A stretch of DNA of 41,261 bases, from NCBI GenBank assembly GCA_024644655.1, contig JAHEHJ010000016.1, positions 1 to 41,261 on the forward strand, in the 5' to 3' direction. A model generated the notes under the pieces. It had not been told where the DNA came from, did not search any database, and saw nothing but the letters and a program-made list of their open reading frames with translations. Positions within the stretch are counted from its first letter, which is position 1, and every line of letters begins with the position of its first letter. A program made the position numbers and the translations under genes. This document shows positions 6,949-16,192 of this stretch, piece by piece. The DNA comes from Flavobacterium sp. (lineage in GTDB: Bacteria > Bacteroidota > Bacteroidia > Flavobacteriales > Flavobacteriaceae).

Positions 6949-8247
6949 TTGGACCCAGAGCCCAGTATTCCTTTTCTTGAATCCACAAATGCCCATTTAC
7001 TTTTTGGGAGTATTGGTATTGTACTTTTCTTATTAACCTCTGCCATGGTTTCGGCGGCAGAAGTTGCCCTTTTTTCGCTTTCCCAAAAGGATATGAATGA
7101 CTTGTATGAAAGCGATTCTACAAAAGCCACTATGCTTTCCAAATTATTGCAACGCCCCAAAAAATTATTAGCCACCATATTAGTTGCCAATAATTTTAGC
7201 CATATCGGTGTGGTTATTATATTTTCATTTGTAGGTGAAACATTATTTGCTTCTATTGCTTCGCCAGTGGTAAAGTTTATGGTTGAAGTGCTTACGGTTA
7301 CTTTTTTAATTTTATTATTTGGAGAAGTATTGCCTAAGGTCTATGCGAGTAGAAACAATATTGCCTTTTCTAAATGGATAGTAACACCATTAACAGTATT
7401 AGATACCATCTTATCACCAATTAGTTTTCCGATGCGAAGGATTACAGATTATTTACAAGATAAGTTGGGCCAACAAAAAGCCAATATATCCGTAGATCAA
7501 TTGTCTCAAGCTTTAGAGCTGACTTCCTCTGAGGATACTAGTTCAGAAGAACAAAAACTATTAGAAGGAATTGTATCGTTTGGAAATACCGACACCAAGC
7601 AAGTCATGAGTCCAAGAATTGATGTGTTTGGGCTAGAAATAACGGAGCCTTTTGCCGAAATTTACCCAAAAATTGTAGATAAAGGGTATTCGAGAATACC
7701 AGTTTACAAAGACAATATTGACCATATAGAAGGAATCTTATTTGTGAAAGATTTAATACCCCATATTCATCGAAAGGATTTTGATTGGGTATCTTTGATT
7801 CGCGAACCGTTTTTTGTTCCCGAGAATAAAAAACTAGATGATTTGTTGAAAGACTTTCAACGAATGAAAAGTCATTTAGCCGTTGTGGTAGATGAATACG
7901 GAGGTACATCAGGTTTAGTTTCGTTAGAAGATGTAATTGAGGAAATAGTAGGTGATATATCGGATGAGTTTGATGATGAAAACATCAATTATTCGCAAAT
8001 TGATGATAAAAATTACTTGTTTGAAGGCAAAATCAACTTAAAAGATTTTTATCGTATTGTAGAGGTAGACGAAGTGGCTTTTGAGAACCGAAAAGGAGAG
8101 GCTGAGACCTTAGCTGGATTTATTTTGGAATTGCTCGGTAATTTTCCAAAGAAAGGACAAAAGATTCATTTTTCAACGGTTATGTTTACCGTAGAAATGG
8201 TGGACAAAAAGAGAGTAAAACAATTAAAAGTAACATTAGATAATTAG
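6949..8247 (+). CDS. gldE: Gliding motility-associated membrane protein GldE (CNNM/CBS/CorC family)
   Basis: GldE is associated with flavobacterial gliding machinery. The 432-residue protein has a CNNM/DUF21 membrane domain (about residues 15-190, four hydrophobic segments, SAMVSAAEVALFSLS), two CBS domains (PRIDVFGLEI..., then VVDEYGGTSGLVSLEDVIEEIVGDI) and a CorC/HlyC C-terminal domain. The reading frame has a stop at 6931 and no ATG before residue 24, so TTG at 6949 (MDPEPSIPF) is taken as start. Assignment to GldE rather than a generic hemolysin-like protein rests on gldD lying immediately downstream (1-bp gap). Confidence 0.93.
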   Translation: MDPEPSIPFLESTNAHLLFGSIGIVLFLLTSAMVSAAEVALFSLSQKDMNDLYESDSTKATMLSKLLQRPKKLLATILVANNFSHIGVVIIFSFVGETLFASIASPVVKFMVEVLTVTFLILLFGEVLPKVYASRNNIAFSKWIVTPLTVLDTILSPISFPMRRITDYLQDKLGQQKANISVDQLSQALELTSSEDTSSEEQKLLEGIVSFGNTDTKQVMSPRIDVFGLEITEPFAEIYPKIVDKGYSRIPVYKDNIDHIEGILFVKDLIPHIHRKDFDWVSLIREPFFVPENKKLDDLLKDFQRMKSHLAVVVDEYGGTSGLVSLEDVIEEIVGDISDEFDDENINYSQIDDKNYLFEGKINLKDFYRIVEVDEVAFENRKGEAETLAGFILELLGNFPKKGQKIHFSTVMFTVEMVDKKRVKQLKVTLDN

Positions 8248-8248
8248 A

Positions 8249-8818
8249 ATGATGATTCGAAATACAATAGGAATATTAACTTTTATGCTGTTGTTAGTTT
8301 TGGGAACGTCTTGTAAAGATGATGCCCTTCCAAAACCTTCAAGCCAATTGAGATTGGAATATCCACTAGCTACTTATGCGTCTTTTAGTAATCATTGTCC
8401 GTTTGAATTTGATATGAATGAGGCAGCCGAAATTAAAGAAGATAAAGATTGTGGCTTTACAATTCATTATCCAAAAATGAAAGCGACTATTTATTTGACC
8501 TATAAAACAGTGAATAACAACATAGATTTTTTGTTGAAAGATGCACAAAATTTAACCTATAAGTTACATACGTTAAAAGCTGATGCTATTATTGAACAGC
8601 CTTTTGTTAACCAGGATAAAAAGGTGTATGGTATGTTTTATGATGTGACTGGAAATGCGGCAACTAACTCGTTGTTTTATGCTACAGATAGCATTCATCA
8701 TTTTGTAACGGGGTCGGTATACTTTTATGCAAAACCCAACTATGATTCGATACTTCCAGCCGAAAGTTATGTGAAAAACGATTTACAACATTTGATGGAA
8801 ACTATCAAATGGAAATAA
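8249..8818 (+). CDS. gldD: Gliding motility lipoprotein GldD
   Basis: Envelope lipoprotein needed for gliding in Flavobacterium; 189 residues. A hydrophobic signal (about 7-21) ends in the lipobox LGTSC with C22 as the lipidated residue. The body shows the family features RLEYPLATYASFSNHCPFEFDMN, IHYPKMKATIYLTYK and a C-terminal YVKNDLQHLMETIKWK. It starts one base after the gldE stop, so the two are translationally coupled. A perfect terminator hairpin follows the stop codon immediately. Confidence 0.95.
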   Translation: MMIRNTIGILTFMLLLVLGTSCKDDALPKPSSQLRLEYPLATYASFSNHCPFEFDMNEAAEIKEDKDCGFTIHYPKMKATIYLTYKTVNNNIDFLLKDAQNLTYKLHTLKADAIIEQPFVNQDKKVYGMFYDVTGNAATNSLFYATDSIHHFVTGSVYFYAKPNYDSILPAESYVKNDLQHLMETIKWK

Positions 8819-8849
8819 AAAAAGGGAACTCATTGAGTTCCCTTTTTTT
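8817..8849. terminator. Bidirectional terminator between gldD and the HMA lipoprotein
   Basis: Perfect arms GGGAACTCA and TGAGTTCCC with A-run before and T-run after; it begins in the gldD stop codon and can serve both convergent genes. Confidence 0.9.
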
Positions 8850-8866
8850 ATGAAATACTACTAAAA

Positions 8867-9229
8867 TTACTTTATAGTTTTTACATCAGATACTTTATAA
8901 GTGGTGCCATCACCAGTTGATTCAACGGCTTTGACAAGATCTTCTGATGTAAGTATAGCCGCATCAAATTGAACTTTAGCTAGCTTTTGGGCAAAATCTA
9001 CTGTAGCTTTTTGAACCCCTTTCGTTTGTGATAGTTTGGTTTCAATAGTTTTAGCGCAGCCTATAGCACACGTCATTCCGTCAACTGTAAAGCTAATCGA
9101 TTGTGGTTGTGCAGCCACAGCAGTTGGGGTTTCTTCTGATTTTATAGGGGGCTTGCTGGCCGTATCTTTGCAACTGTAACAAAGAAATGCAATAGTACAA
9201 AGAGTAAAAAAAGATTTTGTAATAGACAT
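8867..9229 (-). CDS. Lipoprotein with a heavy-metal-associated (HMA) domain
   Basis: The 120-residue protein has a signal peptide with lipobox LCYSC (C20). A low-complexity linker (about 21-43) leads to one HMA domain (about 44-115): SFTVDGMTCAIGCAKTIETKL, then KGVQKATVDFAQKLAKVQFD. HMA domains bind Cu(I) and similar soft metals, so a copper- or metal-handling role at the cell envelope is likely. The metal loop is CAIGC (C54, C58), with three rather than the usual two residues between the cysteines. It is convergent with gldD and no metal-efflux gene is adjacent. Confidence 0.88.
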   Translation of the reverse strand: MSITKSFFTLCTIAFLCYSCKDTASKPPIKSEETPTAVAAQPQSISFTVDGMTCAIGCAKTIETKLSQTKGVQKATVDFAQKLAKVQFDAAILTSEDLVKAVESTGDGTTYKVSDVKTIK

Positions 9230-9346
9230 GATAGCTATAAGTTAAATGGACTAAAACCAAATTAATTGGGTTCGGGACAAAATTAATCAAAAATAAAAAG
9301 GATACTTCTTAATTATTTTACAAAATTTGAAGTTTAAATCAGTACT

Positions 9347-10213
9347 ATGAAATCACCAGGATTAAAATGGATTATATTATTCGCACTTGCCTTGATTTGG
9401 GGCAGTTCCTTCATATTAATAAAAAAGGGATTGATAGGATTAAATCCGATACAATTGGGTTCGTTCCGTATTATTTTTTGTGCTGTTTTTTTACTAGCAG
9501 TAGGATTTAAAAGTTTGAAGCATATTGCTTCTTATCAATGGAAGTATATTGCAATAACGTCATTGTTTGGCACTTTTATTCCGGCCTATTTATTTGCTCT
9601 AGCAGAAACACAAGTAAGCAGTTCGATTTGTTCTATATTGAATTCGTTGACTCCCTTGAATACATTATTGTTAGGGGCATTTGTCTTTGGATTGCAATTT
9701 AAACGCCGACAATTCTTAGGAGTTGTGATAGGTTTGCTAGGTACTTTGGTGTTGATTTTCGGAGGGAATACTTCGGCTGGTGGAGGGAATTATTATTATG
9801 CCTTTTTGGTTTTGATTGCTACGTTATGTTATGCCACAAATGTGAATTTGATTAAAAAGTATTTATCCGACGTAAAACCCTTAAGTATAACTACAGGGAA
9901 TTTTTTAGTCATGTTGGTTCCTGCTCTAGCTCTTTTAGTACTTACTGATATTCGAGTAAAAATAGCATTACCTGAAACCCACCATGCACTTCTTTATGTT
10001 ATGGTATTGGGTATCATTGGAACAGGAGTAGCCAATGTGATTTTTTATAAATTGATTCAAATTTCTTCACCCGTATTTGCCTCTTCGGTTACCTATTTGA
10101 TTCCGATTGTCGCTTTTATGTGGGGAATGCTAGATCAAGAAACACTTATGCCTTTACAGTTGGTGGGAGCTTTTATTATATTGATTGGAGTTTATTTGGC
10201 CAACAAAAAATAA
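9347..10213 (+). CDS. EamA/DMT-family inner-membrane transporter
   Basis: The 288-residue protein has about ten hydrophobic segments in two EamA halves. The first half begins WIILFALALIWGSSFILIKKGL; the second begins near residue 150 with YYYAFLVLIATLCYATNVNLIKKYL and ends in the typical PIVAFMWGMLDQETLMPLQLVGAFIILIGVYLANKK. Drug/metabolite transporters of this family export amino acids, nucleosides or other metabolites; the substrate cannot be told from sequence. It is a single gene convergent with the M16 operon and shares its terminator. Confidence 0.92.
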   Translation: MKSPGLKWIILFALALIWGSSFILIKKGLIGLNPIQLGSFRIIFCAVFLLAVGFKSLKHIASYQWKYIAITSLFGTFIPAYLFALAETQVSSSICSILNSLTPLNTLLLGAFVFGLQFKRRQFLGVVIGLLGTLVLIFGGNTSAGGGNYYYAFLVLIATLCYATNVNLIKKYLSDVKPLSITTGNFLVMLVPALALLVLTDIRVKIALPETHHALLYVMVLGIIGTGVANVIFYKLIQISSPVFASSVTYLIPIVAFMWGMLDQETLMPLQLVGAFIILIGVYLANKK

Positions 10214-10241
10214 AAAAGACCGCTAATTAGCGGTCTTTTTA
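10212..10241. terminator. Bidirectional terminator between the transporter and the M16 operon
   Basis: Perfect palindrome GACCGCTAATTAGCGGTC flanked by A- and T-runs, beginning at the transporter's stop codon. Confidence 0.9.
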
Positions 10242-10262
10242 AAATACTATATTTTATGTTTC

Positions 10263-12314
10263 TTATTGGAAATCCAAATCAGAAACGCCTTCATTGATTT
10301 TCACATCAGTCATTTTGATGTCTAATTCAATTCCAACATTTAATATGGTGTTGAAAGGAACTTTCACTCCTTTAACAGCTCTATAATCGTTGAAATAAGT
10401 AACACGAGTCATTTTTTGTCCTGCTTTTTCATCGGTTGTAGATTCAGCCAATTTCAATCCAGTTTTCACATCGAAGAAATAAGTAGTGGTTCCATCTACT
10501 ACAGTGTAGGCATCATTCCCGTTAAGAGGCTCAATTCCTGTAACGGTAACCCCAGCTTTAGTTGCTAATAAGGTTTCGTTAAACAATATGGCACTTTCTT
10601 TCATGTCGGATAATTCTTTGCCTTCTAAAACTTTCTTTTGACCTTGTTGAACCATATATCCCGTAGTACCGTTATAAGATTGTTTCATTAAACTCATACC
10701 TGGCATACCTAATTCAACCATCATTTTTCCTTTAACATCTAATTTTTGAGTGTATGATAAAGGAGAAGGGATTTGAGGAATAGTTGTAGATCCTGCATAG
10801 GAAATAGTTTTAACCGTTTTTAAGGCTTTGTCACCACCAATAGCAGTTACATAACCATCAATAATAGTTTTAACTGTTACACCTGCAGGAACTGCTTTTT
10901 TCATCGCTGGTTTTTCAGTAGCATTACCAAATTTGTCAAAATAGAACATTGGTATTTTCAATTTTTCCAAACCTTCAATTACTTCTGAACCTTTTCCAGT
11001 AACAACGATACGCAAATTATCAGCTAAGAAATATTTGTTAGCCACTCTCATGATGTCATCTGCAGTAACCGCATTGATGTTTTTGATGTAGTTTTCATAA
11101 AAATCAGCAGGTAAACCTTCTGTTTCAATGTTTAAAGCATAACGAGCTACAGTAGCAGGTTTTTCAACTTGCATCACAAAACGTCCAATGTATCCAGCTT
11201 TAACACTGTTTAGCATTTCGTCAGTTACTTTTTCAGTTCTGATTCTTTTCAATTCTTTTAAAGCTTCAACTACAGAGCTATCTGTAACTGAGTTACGTAC
11301 TTGTGAATTGGCTTTGAATTTACTGAACATGTATTTGTCAAATCCTACACTTGAACGCGCTCCATAAGTCCATCCGTGTTTTTCTCTCAAGTTCATGTTT
11401 AAGTAACTATTGAAGTCTCCTCCAAATACTTGATTAGCTAAAATCACTGGGAAAAAGTCTGGGTCAGACATTTTAAGATTTACGGTGTTAATCAACGAAA
11501 TTTCAGATTGAACCGCATTAGGCATATCCACAAAATTGATTTGTGTGTATTGTACATTAGTTGGATTAGAATATTCTAAACGAGGAGCAGTAGCTTTTGT
11601 CCATGAACTAAATAGGTTAGTCACCATTTTTTTCACATCTTTTGTTTTCACATCTCCAACAATAACTAAATACGCATGTTCTGGAACAAAATACGTTCTA
11701 TAGTTATTATTAATATCTGCCAAAGTAACGTTGTTGATAGTTTCTTCAGTCAAATACTCACCAGATGGGTGGTTTTTTCCGTAAGCCAACACGTTTTCAA
11801 CGCGACCAGCAACCATAGAAACGTTTTTCTCTTGCGTTTTTAACCCTTCGATAAGTTTGTCTTTTTCTTTGTCGAATTCTTCTTGAGTAAAGTTAGGTGT
11901 CAACGATCCTTCAGCCATTAATTCTAAAATTCTTTTCGCGTATTTTGACAATCCACTAGCAGAAGCTCCAGAAGAGAAGAAATTGATGTTTGCTCCAAGG
12001 AAGTCGATTTCTTCGTTGAAAGCATCTTTGGTAGTTTTCACAGAACCGTTTCCGATTAAGCTACTCGTTAATTCGTCTACTCCTTTTTTATTGCCTTCAG
12101 CAAAAGGAGCATTGTCAATACTTAAGCTAAAAGAAACTCTAGGTAGTTTGTGGTTTTCAACTACTAATACCTTCAATCCATTTGGTAATGAAAAAGTTTC
12201 AGGTTTTTTAATATTGATAGTTGGCGATGGCCCTGATTTTGGTTGAGATCGGTCTTGTGCTTGCATAATAACAGTTAAAAACAAGCTTGATAGTATTATA
12301 ATTGATTTTTTCAT
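10263..12314 (-). CDS. M16-family protein, non-catalytic partner with a C-terminal extension
   Basis: The 683-residue exported protein has a signal peptide of about 19 residues (ending VIMQAQ). Two M16 (pitrilysin/insulinase) lobes follow (about 38-460). The catalytic HxxEH is missing: the matching place reads KGVDELTSSLIGNG. It is therefore the partner subunit of the catalytic gene upstream (15-bp gap), like the paired zinc-protease subunits of other bacteria. Residues from about 485 to the end form an extra domain (DGYVTAIGGDKALKTVKTISYAG... TYFFDVKTGLKLAEST... VKVPFNTILNV) that resembles LolA-type outer-membrane lipoprotein-sorting beta folds. The two lobes and this fused domain probably act in the periplasm. 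Confidence 0.9.
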   Translation of the reverse strand: MKKSIIILSSLFLTVIMQAQDRSQPKSGPSPTINIKKPETFSLPNGLKVLVVENHKLPRVSFSLSIDNAPFAEGNKKGVDELTSSLIGNGSVKTTKDAFNEEIDFLGANINFFSSGASASGLSKYAKRILELMAEGSLTPNFTQEEFDKEKDKLIEGLKTQEKNVSMVAGRVENVLAYGKNHPSGEYLTEETINNVTLADINNNYRTYFVPEHAYLVIVGDVKTKDVKKMVTNLFSSWTKATAPRLEYSNPTNVQYTQINFVDMPNAVQSEISLINTVNLKMSDPDFFPVILANQVFGGDFNSYLNMNLREKHGWTYGARSSVGFDKYMFSKFKANSQVRNSVTDSSVVEALKELKRIRTEKVTDEMLNSVKAGYIGRFVMQVEKPATVARYALNIETEGLPADFYENYIKNINAVTADDIMRVANKYFLADNLRIVVTGKGSEVIEGLEKLKIPMFYFDKFGNATEKPAMKKAVPAGVTVKTIIDGYVTAIGGDKALKTVKTISYAGSTTIPQIPSPLSYTQKLDVKGKMMVELGMPGMSLMKQSYNGTTGYMVQQGQKKVLEGKELSDMKESAILFNETLLATKAGVTVTGIEPLNGNDAYTVVDGTTTYFFDVKTGLKLAESTTDEKAGQKMTRVTYFNDYRAVKGVKVPFNTILNVGIELDIKMTDVKINEGVSDLDFQ

Positions 12315-12329
12315 TTTCGTAACGGTTTA

Positions 12330-13658
12330 TTATTTAGTATCAGCTTTGTCTTTTGCAGGAACATAATCCAAAATCAAACGTTGGTTTGGATTTAAGTATT
12401 TTTTGGCAATATCTCTGATTTCTTCACGAGTTATTGAACGGTACATATCGATTTCGGTGTTGATTAAATTCACATCACCGTATAACAAATAAAACGAAGC
12501 TAAGTTTTCGGCTACTCCTTCAATGCTAGAGTTACTGTCTACATAGTTGTTTTCGTTAATGTTTTGTAGTTTTTGGAAATCTTTTTCAGAAATTAAATCG
12601 GATTGAAGTTTAACGATTTCTTCATCAATTTCTTTAATTAAATCAGCAGAAGTGTTTTCTCCTTGTGGCATACCATATAAAATGTATTGCCCATAATCTT
12701 CTTGACTGTAGTTGAACGCACCAATTTGAAGCGCCATCTTTTTATCGTCTACAATTTTTTTGTATAATTTAGAACTTTTACCATCGCTTAAATAAGTAGA
12801 AATCATATCTAATACTCTAGCATCTCTTGATTTCATAGAAGGAGTTCTGTACGCAGCAACAACCATTGGTTTTTGGATGTTTGGATCTTCATATGTAGCA
12901 CGCATAGTTTCAGTTATAGGCGCTTCTACAAAAGTTTCTTTTTTCAATTCCACTCCTCTAGGGATTGGCGCAAAATATTTCTCTACCCATGCTTTAGTTT
13001 GAGCGATGTCGATTTGACCCGCCACAATTAAAACCGCATTGTTTGGAGAATAGAATTTTTTGTTGAAAGCTTGGAACTCTTCTAATTTAGCTGCGTCTAA
13101 GTGAGCCATAGAACCGATAGTTGCCCAACGGTAAGGGTGTACTTTGAACATGTTTTTCTTAACTTCAGCAATCAACTGTCCGTAAGGTTGGTTGTCTACA
13201 CGTAGTCTTTTTTCTTCTTTTACTACTTCATTTTGAGTATCAACACCAATTTGGTTGATTACGGGGTGCATTAATCGTTCTGATTCCATCCACAACCCTA
13301 ATTCAGTGTTGTTAGAAGGGAATACTTCAAAATAATACGTTCGGTCTTCAGAAGTGTTGGCGTTGTTGGTTCCTCCATTTGAAGTTACCGTTTTCATCCA
13401 TTCTCCTCTTTTAATGTTTTCTGTTCCTTCAAATAAAAGGTGTTCAAAGAAGTGAGCAAACCCTGTTCTTTCTGGGTTTTCATCTTTAGAACCTACGTGA
13501 TACATTACTGATGTAATTACCACAGGTGCAGATGGGTCGTTGTGTAAAATAACATGTAGACCGTTCGGCAAATCGTACTCCTCAAAAGTTACCTTTTGGG
13601 CATGAGCTATTCCTCCAAGCATAAGCATTGAACTTAAAGCGATTAGTGATTTTTTCAT
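12330..13658 (-). CDS. M16-family zinc metallopeptidase, catalytic subunit
   Basis: The 442-residue exported peptidase has a signal peptide of about 20 residues (ending GIAHAQ). The inverted zinc motif is intact, H69-F-F-E72-H73 in GFAHFFEHLLFEGTEN, and the third ligand glutamate is in NEVVKEEKRLR (about residue 148). The second lobe (about 220-430) contains the family's DARVLDMISTYLSDGKSSKLYKK. It probably degrades peptides in the periplasm with the downstream non-catalytic subunit. It is first in a two-gene operon; a perfect interrupted palindrome (13689-13704) lies upstream of its start. Confidence 0.93.
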   Translation of the reverse strand: MKKSLIALSSMLMLGGIAHAQKVTFEEYDLPNGLHVILHNDPSAPVVITSVMYHVGSKDENPERTGFAHFFEHLLFEGTENIKRGEWMKTVTSNGGTNNANTSEDRTYYFEVFPSNNTELGLWMESERLMHPVINQIGVDTQNEVVKEEKRLRVDNQPYGQLIAEVKKNMFKVHPYRWATIGSMAHLDAAKLEEFQAFNKKFYSPNNAVLIVAGQIDIAQTKAWVEKYFAPIPRGVELKKETFVEAPITETMRATYEDPNIQKPMVVAAYRTPSMKSRDARVLDMISTYLSDGKSSKLYKKIVDDKKMALQIGAFNYSQEDYGQYILYGMPQGENTSADLIKEIDEEIVKLQSDLISEKDFQKLQNINENNYVDSNSSIEGVAENLASFYLLYGDVNLINTEIDMYRSITREEIRDIAKKYLNPNQRLILDYVPAKDKADTK

Positions 13659-13688
13659 AAAAAATTGAAATTTTTTCGTTGATTCCTT

Positions 13689-13704
13689 GGTTAGTAGACT
13701 AACC
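13689..13704. promoter_or_regulatory. Inverted repeat upstream of the M16 operon
   Basis: GGTTAGT-AG-ACTAACC, arms of 7 bp, lies 31 bp upstream of the peptidase start in the leader or promoter. It could be an operator or an RNA hairpin; no regulator is evident nearby. Confidence 0.4.
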
Positions 13705-13821
13705 GTTTTAAATGTTACACCAAAAGTACTTTTTTTTCTCTTAAAACGAATTAAAACCTAAAATTTATAAAAGGACGAGTAAAGGTTTGATAAACAATGC
13801 TAAACTTTTTTCAGGTTAGTG

Positions 13822-13851
13822 TTGTGCGTAAAAGAAATAGTGCTATATTTG
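13822..13851 (+). promoter_or_regulatory. Promoter of rplU-rpmA
   Basis: TTG (13822-13824), 19 bp, TATATTTG (13844-13851): a near-perfect Bacteroidota promoter, 32 bp before the rplU ATG. Confidence 0.85.
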
Positions 13852-13883
13852 CACACTTAAAAAATTAATTAAACATTATTGTT

Positions 13884-14243
13884 ATGTACGCAATCGTAGA
13901 GATAGCAGGGCAACAATTTAAAGTAAGCAAAGACTTAAAGGTTTATGTTCACCGTTTACCTAATGAAGAAGGATCAAAAGTTTCTTTTGATAAAGTTCTT
14001 TTATTAGATGATAATGGTAACATTACTTTAGGCGCCCCAGCTATAGAAGGTGCTTCAGTAGAAGCCAAAGTGTTACAACACTTAAAAGGAGACAAAGTAA
14101 TCATTTTCAAAAAGAAAAGAAGAAAAGGATTCAAAAAAAGAAATGGACACAGACAATACTTGACACAAATTGTGATTGAAGGTATTAATGGAAGTGCTCC
14201 AAAAAAGAAAGCAGCAAAAAAAGCTGAAGCTACAGAAGAATAA
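13884..14243 (+). CDS. rplU: Large-subunit ribosomal protein bL21
   Basis: 23S rRNA-binding protein of the 50S subunit. The family signature MYAIVEIAGQQFKVSKDLKV starts the protein, and FKKKRRKGFKKRNGHRQYLTQI is the C-terminal RNA-binding part of the bL21 fold (to about residue 103). The last 15 or so residues are an Ala/Lys/Glu tail common in Bacteroidota bL21. It is followed by rpmA after 24 bp, the standard bL21-bL27 pair. Confidence 0.98.
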   Translation: MYAIVEIAGQQFKVSKDLKVYVHRLPNEEGSKVSFDKVLLLDDNGNITLGAPAIEGASVEAKVLQHLKGDKVIIFKKKRRKGFKKRNGHRQYLTQIVIEGINGSAPKKKAAKKAEATEE

Positions 14244-14267
14244 TTAACATTTAAAAACTAAAACGTC

Positions 14268-14528
14268 ATGGCTCACAAGAAAGGTGTCGGTAGTTCTAAG
14301 AATGGTAGAGAATCACATTCTAAACGTTTAGGCGTTAAGATATATGGTGGACAAGCTGCAATTGCTGGTAATATCATCGTTAGACAAAGAGGTTCTAAAC
14401 ACAATCCAGGTGAAAACGTTTACATGGGTAAAGATCATACTTTACATGCAAAAGTTGACGGGATTGTAAAATTCCAGAAAAAAGGAGAAAACAAATCATT
14501 TGTTTCTATCCTTCCATTCGAGGCATAA
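14268..14528 (+). CDS. rpmA: Large-subunit ribosomal protein bL27
   Basis: The 86-residue protein has the full family signature: [20 protein letters not shown], then [26 protein letters not shown]. bL27 reaches the peptidyl-transferase centre with its N-terminal tail. The N-terminus starts directly at MAHKKG, with no cleavable extension of the Firmicutes type. Second gene of the rplU operon, ending in a strong terminator. Confidence 0.98.
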   Translation: MAHKKGVGSSKNGRESHSKRLGVKIYGGQAAIAGNIIVRQRGSKHNPGENVYMGKDHTLHAKVDGIVKFQKKGENKSFVSILPFEA

Positions 14529-14549
14529 GAACTACTCTTATTATTATAC

Positions 14550-14581
14550 AAAACCCGTTTACGAATGTAAACGGGTTTTTT
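14550..14581 (+). terminator. Terminator of rplU-rpmA
   Basis: Perfect 13-bp arms AAAACCCGTTTAC and GTAAACGGGTTTT around GAAT, followed by TT. Confidence 0.9.
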
Positions 14582-14677
14582 GTTTTTAGCGTGAAAGGTA
14601 GCGGTATACTTGATTCTTGTTTTTTCGCTAGTTTCTTTTATCAGAGCTAAATAGGTGTTGTCATAGTGCCAGCCAAT

Positions 14678-14710
14678 AAAAAACCCTCACAGTGATGTGA
14701 GGGTTTCTTT
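14678..14710 (-). terminator. Terminator of ahcY
   Basis: Arms AAACCCTCAC and GTGAGGGTTT (14681-14706), with A-run at 14678-14683 giving the T-run on the minus strand; 29 bp past the stop codon. Confidence 0.85.
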
Positions 14711-14738
14711 TATTATTACAATTTGTATATCGTACTTT

Positions 14739-16055
14739 TTAGTATCTGTAATACTCAGGTTTGAATGGTCCTTCCACAGCTACACCAATATAAGCAGCTT
14801 GCTCGTCATTCAAGGTTTCCAATTCTACTCCTAATTTAGACAAGTGTAATGCAGCTACTTTTTCATCTAAGTGTTTCGGTAACATATACACTTCGTTTTT
14901 GTAGGCCGCACTGTTGTTCCACAATTCTAATTGCGCCAATGTTTGGTTGGTGAATGAATTACTCATTACAAAACTTGGGTGACCTGTAGCACAACCTAAG
15001 TTTACCAAACGACCTTCAGCCAAGATAAGAATATCTTTTCCAGCAATAGTGTATTTGTCTACTTGTGGTTTGATTTCAATTTTAGAAGCACCGTGGTTTT
15101 TGTTCAACCATGCCATGTCGATTTCGTTGTCAAAGTGTCCAATGTTACAAACGATAGTTTTGTCTTTCATTTGCTCAAAGTGGCTACCCATTACAATATC
15201 TTTATTTCCAGTTGTCGTGATAATGATATCAGCATTTCCAACAACCGTATTTAATTTTTTCACTTCAAAACCATCCATTGCAGCTTGTAAAGCACAAATT
15301 GGATCAATTTCAGTTACAGTAACTATAGAGCCTGCTCCTCTAAAAGATGCCGCTGTACCTTTACCAACATCTCCATATCCACATACTACTACTCTTTTAC
15401 CAGCCAACATCACGTCAGTAGCTCTACGAATAGCATCAACAGCTGATTCTTTACAACCGTATTTGTTGTCAAATTTTGATTTAGTAACCGAGTCATTAAC
15501 ATTGATTGCTGGCATAAACAAAGTGCCATTTTTCATTCTTTCGTATAAACGGTGAACTCCTGTTGTAGTTTCTTCCGATAATCCTTTGATTCCAGGAATT
15601 AACTCTGGGTAACGATCAAATACCATATTGGTTAAATCTCCTCCGTCATCCAAGATCATGTTCAATGGTTTTCTATCTTCACCAAAGAATAATGTTTGCT
15701 CAATACACCAGTCAAAAGATGCTTCATCTAACCCTTTCCAAGCATAAACTTGAATACCAGCAGCAGCAATTGCAGCAGCAGCTTGATCTTGGGTTGAGAA
15801 AATGTTACATGAAGACCATGTAACTTCGGCTCCTAAAGCAATTAAAGTTTCAATTAAAACTGCTGTTTGGATAGTCATGTGCAAGCATCCTGCGATACGC
15901 GCTCCTTTTAACGGTTGACTGGCACCATACTCTGCACGAAGCGCCATCAATCCTGGCATTTCAGCTTCCGCTAGTTCAATTTCTTTTCTTCCCCAAGCTG
16001 CCAAGTTAATGTCCTTAACTTTGTAAGCTACAAATGGTAAAGTTTGTGTACTCAT
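14739..16055 (-). CDS. ahcY: Adenosylhomocysteinase (SAH hydrolase)
   Basis: NAD-dependent, reversible hydrolysis of S-adenosylhomocysteine to adenosine and homocysteine, clearing the product inhibitor of methyltransferases. The 438-residue protein shows the substrate-binding [20 protein letters not shown], the NAD-binding Rossmann motif [32 protein letters not shown], and the C-terminal KPEYYRY that closes the neighbouring subunit's NAD site. Length and motifs are normal. It is a single gene with promoter -7 element TAGCTTTG and its own terminator, divergent from the PPTase operon. Confidence 0.98.
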   Translation of the reverse strand: MSTQTLPFVAYKVKDINLAAWGRKEIELAEAEMPGLMALRAEYGASQPLKGARIAGCLHMTIQTAVLIETLIALGAEVTWSSCNIFSTQDQAAAAIAAAGIQVYAWKGLDEASFDWCIEQTLFFGEDRKPLNMILDDGGDLTNMVFDRYPELIPGIKGLSEETTTGVHRLYERMKNGTLFMPAINVNDSVTKSKFDNKYGCKESAVDAIRRATDVMLAGKRVVVCGYGDVGKGTAASFRGAGSIVTVTEIDPICALQAAMDGFEVKKLNTVVGNADIIITTTGNKDIVMGSHFEQMKDKTIVCNIGHFDNEIDMAWLNKNHGASKIEIKPQVDKYTIAGKDILILAEGRLVNLGCATGHPSFVMSNSFTNQTLAQLELWNNSAAYKNEVYMLPKHLDEKVAALHLSKLGVELETLNDEQAAYIGVAVEGPFKPEYYRY

Positions 16056-16087
16056 GTATAAAATATTTATATTAGCTAAAATTTTTG

Positions 16088-16095
16088 CAAAGCTA
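16088..16095 (-). promoter_or_regulatory. -7 element of the ahcY promoter
   Basis: TAGCTTTG on the minus strand, 32 bp before the ahcY ATG; no clear TTG at the expected distance. Confidence 0.6.
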
Positions 16096-16192
16096 CATAA
16101 TAGGAAAGAATTAAAAAAAGGTTTTTGGTTTTTTTGTGACTTGTTAAACTACTTAAATTTCTGAAATACAATTAGATAATTTCAATTTACCC

